A program made the position numbers and the translations under genes. The notes under the pieces were generated by a model, which saw nothing but the letters and a program-made list of their open reading frames with translations, did no database searches and was not told where the DNA came from. Source: Phyllobacterium myrsinacearum (GTDB lineage: Bacteria; Pseudomonadota; Alphaproteobacteria; Rhizobiales; Rhizobiaceae). Taken from it: 64,000 nt of DNA. This document shows positions 57,413 to 64,000 of the stretch, in pieces (position 1 is the stretch's first letter; each line of letters begins with the position of its first letter). Location of the stretch: contig NZ_JACGXN010000001.1 in assembly GCF_014138285.1 (NCBI RefSeq), positions 1,353,314-1,417,313 on the forward strand, read 5' to 3'.

Positions 57413-60109
57413 ATGGCCGACTACGGTCAACACACACGACCCGATCCTGACAAACTGCTTGAGCTTGCCACGCGTGAATCGCGCGGCAAGCTGACGGTTT
57501 TTCTGGGGGCTGCTCCCGGCGTAGGCAAGACCTATGCCATGCTTCTGCGGGCACGGCGCCTGAAGGAGGACGGCGTCGATGTCGTCATCGGCCTTGCCGA
57601 AACCCATGGCCGCGCCGAAACCGCCGAGCTTCTTGACGGGCTGGAGGTGCTGCCGCGCAAGCAGATTGGCTACCGCGACCGCTCGCTGGAAGAATTTGAT
57701 CTGGATGCAGCACTCGCCCGCAAGCCGAAAGTGCTGGTGCTTGATGAGCTCGCCCATACCAACGCCCCGGGAAGCCGCCATCCGAAACGTCATCAGGATA
57801 TCGAGGAACTGATCTGGCAGGGGATCGACGTCTGGACTGCGATGAATGTCCAGCATCTGGAAAGCCTGTCCGATCTGGTAACGAAAATCACCGGCGTCAC
57901 TGTGCGCGAAACGGTGCCGGACGTGGTGTTGAAGCGCGCCGACGAGGTGCTGCTCGTGGACCTGCCCCCGGCGGAACTGATTGCCCGCCTGAAGGAAGGC
58001 AAGGTCTACCTGCCCGGAAATGCCGAGCGTGCGGCCGAGGGTTTCTTCAAGCCCGCCAACCTGACCGCCTTGCGCGAACTGGCGTTGCGCCGGACCGCTG
58101 ATCGTGTCGATGATCAGATGATCGACCTGTTGCGGCAGAACGCCATTGAAGGACCTTGGGCCACCGGCGAACGGCTGCTGGTCTGTGTCGGACCTGACAG
58201 CCTCTCCGAGAAGGTTGTGCGCACCGCAAGCCGGCTCGCCTCGGGCCTCAACGCCCGCTGGCTGGTGGTTTCACTGACCAAGACCAGCGATGCCGGCCTG
58301 GATATCGCTGCAAACCAGCGTCTCGATGAGCTTCTTGATCTGGCGGAAAGACTGGGTGCGGAAACGCGCCGGGTGATTGCACGGGATTTCGTCGACGAAA
58401 TATTCCGTATCGCGCGGCGTGAAAACGTTACGCAGATCGTTTTGGGCCGCCCCAAGGGCAAGCGGTTCGCCAACCCCTTCCGCCGCTCGCTTCCCGACGA
58501 GATCATGAAGCGCTTCACCGACGTGGGCGTGCATATCGTCACCGGGGACGAGCAGGACAAACCCTATATTCCGCCCGCGCCGCAAAAGCGTTCGACGCGC
58601 GACCTCGCAACATCCATCGCCATTCCCGTTCTGGCAACGGCAGCAACCACTTTCCTGGGGCTTGGCGCGAGTGAAATTGTCCACCCGCAAAATCTTTCCA
58701 TGCTCTACCTCGTCGCCGTCATCCTGTCGGCCATGTCGAGCGGGCGATTTGCCGCCATCATCGCGGCTGGACTGTCGTTCGTCCTCTACAACTATTTCTT
58801 TATCGAGCCGATCCACAATCTGAGCATAGCCAAGCCGCATCAGCTGTTTTCGCTGATCATCTTCCTCGCGGTAGCACTGATGATCGGGGACCTCGCCGGA
58901 CGTTTGCGTGATCAGGTGGCCCGCTCACGCAACCAGGCGAAGAATACACAGGCGCTCTACGAGTTCTCCCGCAAGCTTTCGGGCACCGCACGGCTCGACG
59001 ATGTGGTCGTTGCCGCCGCCGTGCATCTGCACTCAACGCTCGGCACCGGTGTCGTTATTCTTCTGCCAGATGAAGGCGATCTGTCCCTGCAGGCTGCCTG
59101 GCCACCTGATATGACTCTGGACAATACGGACATGACAGCCGTACGCTGGGCATTCGAGAAGAATGAACGGTCTGGACATGATACGGGCACCCTCCCGCAG
59201 ATCAGCTGGCAATTTCTGCCGATCCAAACATCGCATGGCGTCGCCGGTGTGCTGGGGTTCTCGCTCGCCAACCATTCCAGTTCGCTGAGCGAAAGCGAGG
59301 ACCGCATGCTGACTGCGATCCTTGATCAGACCGCAATAGCCATTGATCGCGCCCAGCTCGTCCGGGAAAATGCCAAGACCGCGGCGCTGCAGGAAAGTGA
59401 AAAACTCCATGCGGCCCTGTTCTCCTCCCTTTCGCACGATCTGAAGACGCCGCTGGCCTCGATAACAGGTGCCGTCACCACGCTGCGCGAGCTTGGCGGC
59501 CGGATCAAACCCGAGAGCCGCGACGACCTTTTGCTCTCCATAGAGGAAGAATCCGGGCGGCTAACGCGCTTTGTCTCAAACCTTTTCGATATGACGCGGA
59601 TCGAGGCGGGCACACTCAAGGTGAAGAACAGCCCCGTCGATGCTACGGACGTCATCGTTTCATCGGTGGAGCGTATGAAGAGGCTCAAACCCGGTGTTGC
59701 TATCGAGATCAGCATCGCGCCTGACCTTCCGACAGTGAGCGGGGATTCCGCCTTGCTGGGACAGGTACTGTTCAACCTCCTGGATAACGCCGCCAAATAC
59801 GGCGGTGATGGTTCGATTGCGGTCTATGCCAAGCAGGATGCAGCGGATGTCGTTATCAGCGTCACCGATCAGGGCAAAGGTATTCCGGCAAAGGACATCG
59901 ATCGCATTTTCGAGAAATTTTACCGGCGCGTCAAAGGTGACGGGAGAGCAGCCGGCACGGGGCTGGGCTTGTCGATCTGCCGCGGCTTCGTCGAAGCTAT
60001 GGGCGGCACCATCAAGGCAGAGAGTCCGGCTATCCGCAAGCGTGGAACGCGATTTATTATCCGGCTTCCTATTTTTGATGCCGCCGGAAATGGGGGCACT
60101 GCGGCATGA
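57413..60109 (+). CDS. kdpD: Sensor histidine kinase KdpD
   Basis: 898 residues, against 894 in E. coli. In order: the KdpD domain with Walker A FLGAAPGVGKTYAM near residue 31 and Walker B LVLDELAHTNAPGSRH; a USP-like domain (about 250-365); four transmembrane helices of the DUF4118 type (about 400-500); a GAF-like domain; and the kinase core. The phospho-acceptor H675 is in SSLSHDLKTPLASI and the N-box is LLDNAAKYG. It senses low potassium and turgor and phosphorylates KdpE. Its stop overlaps the kdpE start (ATGA). Confidence 0.96.
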   Translation: MADYGQHTRPDPDKLLELATRESRGKLTVFLGAAPGVGKTYAMLLRARRLKEDGVDVVIGLAETHGRAETAELLDGLEVLPRKQIGYRDRSLEEFDLDAALARKPKVLVLDELAHTNAPGSRHPKRHQDIEELIWQGIDVWTAMNVQHLESLSDLVTKITGVTVRETVPDVVLKRADEVLLVDLPPAELIARLKEGKVYLPGNAERAAEGFFKPANLTALRELALRRTADRVDDQMIDLLRQNAIEGPWATGERLLVCVGPDSLSEKVVRTASRLASGLNARWLVVSLTKTSDAGLDIAANQRLDELLDLAERLGAETRRVIARDFVDEIFRIARRENVTQIVLGRPKGKRFANPFRRSLPDEIMKRFTDVGVHIVTGDEQDKPYIPPAPQKRSTRDLATSIAIPVLATAATTFLGLGASEIVHPQNLSMLYLVAVILSAMSSGRFAAIIAAGLSFVLYNYFFIEPIHNLSIAKPHQLFSLIIFLAVALMIGDLAGRLRDQVARSRNQAKNTQALYEFSRKLSGTARLDDVVVAAAVHLHSTLGTGVVILLPDEGDLSLQAAWPPDMTLDNTDMTAVRWAFEKNERSGHDTGTLPQISWQFLPIQTSHGVAGVLGFSLANHSSSLSESEDRMLTAILDQTAIAIDRAQLVRENAKTAALQESEKLHAALFSSLSHDLKTPLASITGAVTTLRELGGRIKPESRDDLLLSIEEESGRLTRFVSNLFDMTRIEAGTLKVKNSPVDATDVIVSSVERMKRLKPGVAIEISIAPDLPTVSGDSALLGQVLFNLLDNAAKYGGDGSIAVYAKQDAADVVISVTDQGKGIPAKDIDRIFEKFYRRVKGDGRAAGTGLGLSICRGFVEAMGGTIKAESPAIRKRGTRFIIRLPIFDAAGNGGTAA

Positions 60110-60792
60110 ACGAGAACCGTATTCTTGTTGTCGATGACGAACCGCAAATCCAGCGGTTCCTGCATCCGGCGCTGACCGCATCAGGATACGATGTCATCTC
60201 CGCCGCCACCGGCGCAGAGGCGGAGCGGATGATTGCAACCAGCGCTCCGGACCTTGTTATTCTTGACCTCGGCCTCCCTGACAAGGATGGCAAGGACGTC
60301 ATCAAGACCGTCAGGGCCTTTTCCGAGGTGCCTATCATTGTCCTTTCGGCGCGTGACCGCGAAGTGGAAAAAATCGCCGCGCTTGACCTTGGTGCCAATG
60401 ACTATGTCGAAAAGCCGTTCGGTATCGGCGAATTGCTGGCGCGGGTAAGAACAGCCCTTCGCCAGAAGGTGGCCGGTACCAGCGTTCCCTCCCGCTTTGA
60501 AAGCAACGGGCTTGTGGTCGATATGGTCAAGCGGGTGGTTATGCTCAAGGATGCGGAAGTCCATCTGACACGCAAGGAGTACCAGCTGTTGGTGCATCTC
60601 GTTCTGCACCCCGGCCTCGTGATGACACATCGCCAGCTTCTGGCATCCGTGTGGGGTGCGGCCCATGTGGAAGACCTGCACTATCTCCGGGTCTTCATCG
60701 GCCAGTTACGGGCCAAGATCGAAGACGATCCGAACCACCCGTACTTTATCCGCACCGAGCCCGGCGTCGGTTACAGATTCATCGCCGAGTAG
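60106..60792 (+). CDS. kdpE: Response regulator KdpE
   Basis: 228 residues. The receiver domain has D10-D11 (VVDDEPQ), the phosphorylated D54 in LVILDLGLPDKDG, a conserved lysine in YVEKPFGIGEL, and a C-terminal OmpR-type winged helix (LTRKEYQLLVHLVLHPGLVM and PGVGYRFIAE). It activates the kdp operon. The four-base overlap with kdpD ensures coupled synthesis. It is the last gene of the Kdp set. Confidence 0.96.
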   Translation: MNENRILVVDDEPQIQRFLHPALTASGYDVISAATGAEAERMIATSAPDLVILDLGLPDKDGKDVIKTVRAFSEVPIIVLSARDREVEKIAALDLGANDYVEKPFGIGELLARVRTALRQKVAGTSVPSRFESNGLVVDMVKRVVMLKDAEVHLTRKEYQLLVHLVLHPGLVMTHRQLLASVWGAAHVEDLHYLRVFIGQLRAKIEDDPNHPYFIRTEPGVGYRFIAE

Positions 60793-60879
60793 GTGGTGCG
60801 GCACCTGAACTTGTTATCGACAATTGCCGCAACTTTGACAAGCTCCAGTCAATCCACCAACAGATTCGGGAAACGCCCA

Positions 60880-61341
60880 ATGACCTCATTCAGCGCAACG
60901 GTTTTATGGAACCGTGCTACCGATGCCGTTTTTACAGACAACAAATATAGCCGGGCTCACGTCTGGCAGTTCGATGGCGGAGCGCAAGTGCCCGCCTCAT
61001 CTTCCCCGCATATTGTCCGCCTGCCCTATTCGGCTGCTGAGAACGTTGATCCCGAGGAGGCCTTTGTCGCCTCTCTTTCCAGCTGCCACATGCTGTTCTT
61101 CCTGTCAGGCGCGGCCAAGACCGGATTCGTGGTTGATGAATATCGCGATGCGGCAAGCGGCGAACTCGGCAAGAATGACAGCGGCAAGCTCTTTGTCAGC
61201 AAGGTCGTCCTGAAACCGCGGGTACGCTATGCTGGCACCGCACCGGATCGTGCCACGGAAGAGCACCTGCATCATGAAGCGCACGAGCAATGTTTTATCG
61301 CCAATTCCGTACGAACCGATATCAGCGTCGATTTGACCTAG
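60880..61341 (+). CDS. OsmC/Ohr family protein
   Basis: 153 residues from the ATG at 60880; a GTG 29 codons earlier is in frame but the OsmC start SFSATVLWNRATDAVFTDNK fits the later Met. Active-site cysteines C69 (SLSSCHMLFF) and C138 (HEQCFIANS) match the peroxidase pair of the family. These proteins reduce organic hydroperoxides using lipoylated or thiol partners. The gene follows kdpE by 87 bp on the same strand, a link that may reflect osmotic stress. Confidence 0.9.
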   Translation: MTSFSATVLWNRATDAVFTDNKYSRAHVWQFDGGAQVPASSSPHIVRLPYSAAENVDPEEAFVASLSSCHMLFFLSGAAKTGFVVDEYRDAASGELGKNDSGKLFVSKVVLKPRVRYAGTAPDRATEEHLHHEAHEQCFIANSVRTDISVDLT

Positions 61342-61353
61342 GAAGGGAACGTG

Positions 61354-61548
61354 ATGTCTGAACTGAAAATCAGCGATGCGGTCAATGCAACGTGTCCTTG
61401 GTCGGGTGATCCTATCAAGGACGACAGTCTCACACTGTACAAAGGTGCCGTGGTGGGTTTCTGCAATCCGGGCTGTCGCGACAAATTCGAAAAGGCGGTC
61501 AATCATTTCGAAGAGGCATTGGCTCATCAAAGGCACGAAAGTATCTGA
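61354..61548 (+). CDS. Small YHS/TRASH-like cysteine protein
   Basis: 64 residues from the ATG at 61354 (GGAAGGG upstream). C14 in ATCPWSGDPI, then GFCNPGCRDKF with C37 and C41, then a helical tail NHFEEALAH. The arrangement CP-x-SG-x-P-I ... FC-x2-GC-x-DKF resembles YHS or TRASH metal-binding modules. Databases sometimes call such proteins glutathione S-transferase, which the sequence does not support. It lies 12 bp after the OsmC gene, probably cotranscribed. A metal-sensing or metal-delivery role is inferred. Confidence 0.7.
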   Translation: MSELKISDAVNATCPWSGDPIKDDSLTLYKGAVVGFCNPGCRDKFEKAVNHFEEALAHQRHESI

Positions 61549-61604
61549 CTTCACAGAGTCCGCCCATGGTTCGGCTGGTTCGGTGCAGCGAGAAGAGATA
61601 TTCC

Positions 61605-62558
61605 TCAGACCGGATCACCGGAGCCGGTGACAATTGCCTCTACCGGCTCTTCCTTTATCCGGCCCTGACGCTTCAACTGCTGCTCCCGGAAGAAGATAAA
61701 CAGGCCGGAGGCTACGATAAACCCTGAACCGATAAGCATGGGGAGGCGCGGCACGTCGCCGAACACCAGCCAGCCGAAGACGATGGCCCAGAACAAAAGC
61801 GTATACTGCAACGGCGCGACGGTTGCAGCATCGGCCATCTTGAGCGCGCGGTTGACCAGCATATGCGCAAGCATGGCGACAACACCGAGCACGCCCAGGA
61901 GGACCAGATCACGCGGGCTGACCGGCTTCCAGTCAAAATAGAGCGATCCGGCACCTGCAAGCCCGGCGCCGACAATCTGCCAGAACACCAGCGTCGTATC
62001 GGGAGTCCCGCGCAGGGAACGGCCCAGAAGCAACATCAGCGCAAAGGTCATACTGCCCAGAATCGAAATGATCGCTTGCGGGGTGAGGGCCTGTGAAGAC
62101 GGCTCCAACGCGATGACAACACCAATGAAACCGACAATGATGGCACTCCAGCGCCGCCAGCCAACCGGTTCCTTCAGGACAAGTGGCGAAATCGCGGCAA
62201 CATAGATCGGAGCGGCCAGCCAATAGGTCATCACATCGGCAAGCGGTAAATAGACCACGGCGAAATAGAAGGCGAAAATCTCGGCGGTCGAAGCGGCAAC
62301 GCGGGCCAATTGCATGAAGGGCCGGTCGACCTGCATGACTTTTTTCGGCCCCGAAAACCAGAGAAACGGCGCCAGAACAATCAATGCGGCGATACTGCGG
62401 ACAAACACCACCTGCCCGACGGAATAGGTCGAAACCAGCCATTTGCCCATCACGTCGTTCAGGGCGAACATCAGCATGCCGAGCAGCATCAGGAGCACGC
62501 CTGTGCGCGCCAGAGATGATTCGGGCGTTGCGGAAAGGGCAACCGGTCGGGCGGACAT
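61605..62558 (-). CDS. DMT-superfamily (EamA) transporter
   Basis: 317 residues from the ATG at 62558, which has GAGGAA 6 bases upstream inside the longer frame. Ten predicted transmembrane helices form two EamA repeats: LMLLGMLMFALNDVMGKWL opens the first, and ISILGSMTFALMLLLGRSL the second. Proteins of this group move amino acids, metabolites or nucleotide precursors; the substrate is unknown. It stands alone and converges with the small YHS-like gene. Confidence 0.88.
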   Translation of the reverse strand: MSARPVALSATPESSLARTGVLLMLLGMLMFALNDVMGKWLVSTYSVGQVVFVRSIAALIVLAPFLWFSGPKKVMQVDRPFMQLARVAASTAEIFAFYFAVVYLPLADVMTYWLAAPIYVAAISPLVLKEPVGWRRWSAIIVGFIGVVIALEPSSQALTPQAIISILGSMTFALMLLLGRSLRGTPDTTLVFWQIVGAGLAGAGSLYFDWKPVSPRDLVLLGVLGVVAMLAHMLVNRALKMADAATVAPLQYTLLFWAIVFGWLVFGDVPRLPMLIGSGFIVASGLFIFFREQQLKRQGRIKEEPVEAIVTGSGDPV

Positions 62559-62770
62559 AGCAGTTTCCTCGATAGTGGTCTTTTTCATACTGCTTAGATT
62601 GATTTTGCCCGGCTAATCCAGTCGAAAACGGCAATCGCGACACATGGCAGCAAAAAAGTTCGGCACCATGGCATTCCCGTCGCATTTTGCCTTGACAGGA
62701 CCTGACTGGAATAACCCCGGATTTGGGAATATAAATCCGCGAGCCTGATATATCGGCTCACAGAAAGAAT

Positions 62771-63148
62771 ATGCACATGCCACGCGTTTCGCAGCTATTC
62801 TTCAAGACCGCGACTGTCTTTTTTCTTGTCGGCATCATCTTGGGGCTTCAAATGGGCATATCGGGAAACCATGCGGCTTTCCCGGCACACGCGCATCTCA
62901 ACCTGCTTGGATGGGTCAGCAGCGCCATATTCGGCATTTATTACGCGCTCAATCCGGTAAGGGCCCGGGGAAGACTGCCGATGATCCAGTTCGCTGTCTT
63001 TACGGCTGGCGTTGTCATCATGATTCCAGCGCTTTATTTTCTGTCTCTGGGCAATACGAATATGGAACCACTGGTCGGCATCGGCTCGTTTATCGTGCTT
63101 GCCGGCGTCCTTCTGTTCACCGCAGTGGTTTTTTCCACCGAGGCATGA
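62771..63148 (+). CDS. Small four-helix membrane protein with HAHLN motif, function unknown
   Basis: 125 residues and about four transmembrane helices (near 10-28, 42-62, 72-92 and 100-120). The motif FPAHAHLNLLGWVSSAIFG carries two histidines (40 and 42) at a helix start, with YYALNP following. Such HAHLN patterns occur in stand-alone relatives of heme-copper oxidase subunit I and NnrS-like proteins, where histidines bind heme or metal. I cannot place it firmly in a family. It lies between the EamA gene and tRNA-Ala. Confidence 0.65.
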   Translation: MHMPRVSQLFFKTATVFFLVGIILGLQMGISGNHAAFPAHAHLNLLGWVSSAIFGIYYALNPVRARGRLPMIQFAVFTAGVVIMIPALYFLSLGNTNMEPLVGIGSFIVLAGVLLFTAVVFSTEA

Positions 63149-63218
63149 TTCGCAAAATGCCGGCCATGCGCGTGATGCACCAGGTTCGTTTACGGGAAAC
63201 CGAATATTCCAGAGGATT

Positions 63219-63294
<76 letters not shown>

Positions 63295-63395
63295 ATTCCA
63301 TTAGCCGGTTTCGGCTAAGCCGGATAAATCCGGCTGGACAGTCGAACGGTCGGGAACCGTTCCGAGGCGGGTACATATCGCCCGCCGCAGAGAAG

Positions 63396-63453
63396 ATCAA
63401 GGTCTATTCGCCGGATATTTCCGTTATTTTTCGGAAGAGCGAAAGACCTTGAT
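63396..63453. repeat. Long-armed hairpin between TIGR02300 gene and tRNA-Ala
   Basis: ATCAAGGTCT at 63396-63405 and AGACCTTGAT at 63444-63453 are perfect 10-base inverted repeats. The 38 bases between can form an inner stem (TTTCCG/CGGAA). It starts 6 bp past the stop of the acidic FYDLN protein gene (minus strand), so it may shape that mRNA's 3' end; no clear T-run follows on the minus strand. Confidence 0.5.
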
Positions 63454-63458
63454 AAAAA

Positions 63459-63848
63459 TCAATTTTCGTCGTCTTCGCCAATGCCGCCGCCGAGGATATC
63501 GGTAACGTCATCATCTTCGTCTTCCTCGTCTTCAGCAAGGAACGTATCGTCATCATCGGCATCGTCGACTTCAACATCGACATCATCGCCCAGATCCGGC
63601 ACATCGGCATCGGTGTCGCCATCAGCTTCTTCAAGCGAGACGAATACCGGCTTCTCCAGCGCAACGTCGACTTCTTCCGTCTCGACTTCTTCCTCTTCTT
63701 CGCGAGCGGAAGGAACGGTCGAATCAAAATAGCTCAGCGGATAGCTCTTACCCGTATAAGGGGAGACAATCGGATTGCGGTTCAGATCGTAGAATTTCTG
63801 ACCTGTTTCAGGGTCAACTCGCTTGGTACCAAGTTTTGGATTTACCAC
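63459..63848 (-). CDS. TIGR02300 family (FYDLN acid) protein
   Basis: 129 residues. The conserved N-terminal module KLGTKRVDPETGQKFYDLNR has the FYDLN at residues 19-23, then PIVSPYTGKSYPLSYFD. From about residue 50 the chain becomes a low-complexity acidic tail with long runs of D and E (EEEEEVETEEVDVALE and DDDDTFLAEDEEDEDDD). This architecture is specific to alphaproteobacteria; function unknown. The tail is probably disordered. Confidence 0.9.
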   Translation of the reverse strand: MVNPKLGTKRVDPETGQKFYDLNRNPIVSPYTGKSYPLSYFDSTVPSAREEEEEVETEEVDVALEKPVFVSLEEADGDTDADVPDLGDDVDVEVDDADDDDTFLAEDEEDEDDDVTDILGGGIGEDDEN

Positions 63849-64000
63849 GTTATGCCTCGTCTTCTGGCTGCGCCTGCATTCGGTATGCCATCGTCCAACC
63901 GTTTATGCCAGCGCTCATCAAATGGATTTCTGGTCCCATAAACGCAATTCAGCGCATTTGTCAAAGCCAAAACGACGAGAGATTGCTGTTCAGTCAAACT
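63849..64000. other. Right edge, no gene recognised
   Basis: 152 bp upstream of the FYDLN gene. I see no tRNA or convincing coding frame. The FYDLN promoter should lie here. Confidence 0.5.

Overview
The window looks like a chromosomal segment of an alphaproteobacterium of the Hyphomicrobiales (Rhizobiales), most likely Phyllobacteriaceae or Brucellaceae. The grounds are the gene order rph-(VOC)-rdgB-hemW-rsmI-yraN facing hrcA-grpE, the cysG-DUF2849-cysI-cysH-DUF934 sulfur cluster, the Hsp20-DUF1150 pair, a TIGR02300 (FYDLN) protein, a RutR-type regulator, and GC in the high fifties by eye. The genus is an inference. There are no phage genes, transposases or CRISPR arrays. Mobile-type DNA is limited to short inverted-repeat elements.

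Layout. 1-4.7 kb: the 5' end of a VOC gene, a HAD phosphatase overlapping an M14-type deacylase, pgi and a small lipoprotein, with a 379-bp element bounded by inverted repeats upstream of pgi. 4.9-20.7 kb: a CoxG-like protein and a GMC oxidoreductase, then a catabolic island for reductive pyrimidine breakdown. It holds preT-preA (dihydropyrimidine dehydrogenase), an acetoacetate decarboxylase homologue, a RutR-like regulator with a near-perfect operator, an omega-aminotransferase, an N-carbamoyl-beta-alanine amidase, dihydropyrimidinase and a NMT1/ThiY-type ABC importer. Together these would import a pyrimidine and convert it to beta-alanine and then malonate semialdehyde. The ABC operon is interrupted by a repeat element and a GNAT gene.

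20.7-29.5 kb: an RND efflux pump with its adaptor, nicotinate phosphoribosyltransferase, DUF1150 and Hsp20, a nucleoside hydrolase broken by a single-base deletion, and an L,D-transpeptidase. 29.5-35.7 kb (minus strand): a tightly packed sulfur assimilation set making siroheme (CysG), APS reductase (CysH) and sulfite reductase (CysI). A ferredoxin-NADP reductase and an adrenodoxin-type ferredoxin follow directly and could supply its electrons. 36-49 kb: housekeeping genes, namely an ICMT-like methyltransferase, yraN, rsmI, hemW, rdgB, rph, hrcA, grpE, a TRIC/UPF0126 protein, a PfkB kinase, an EI24 protein, nth, DUF2244, an Ada-like methyltransferase and hisC.

49-52.5 kb: a copper P1B ATPase with a textbook MerR-type 19-bp-spacer promoter, and cueR. 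52.8-60.8 kb: a complete kdpFABCDE potassium locus, preceded by an unlisted 27-residue membrane peptide overlapping kdpF. 60.8-64 kb: OsmC, a small cysteine-bearing YHS-like protein, an EamA transporter, a small membrane protein, tRNA-Ala(GGC) and the acidic FYDLN protein.

Four copies of a 122-143 bp palindromic element (arms reading GTGCGTGGTTCGACAAGCTC or close variants) lie between genes at about 0.3, 10.2, 17.1 and 26.7 kb. None lies between divergent gene starts.
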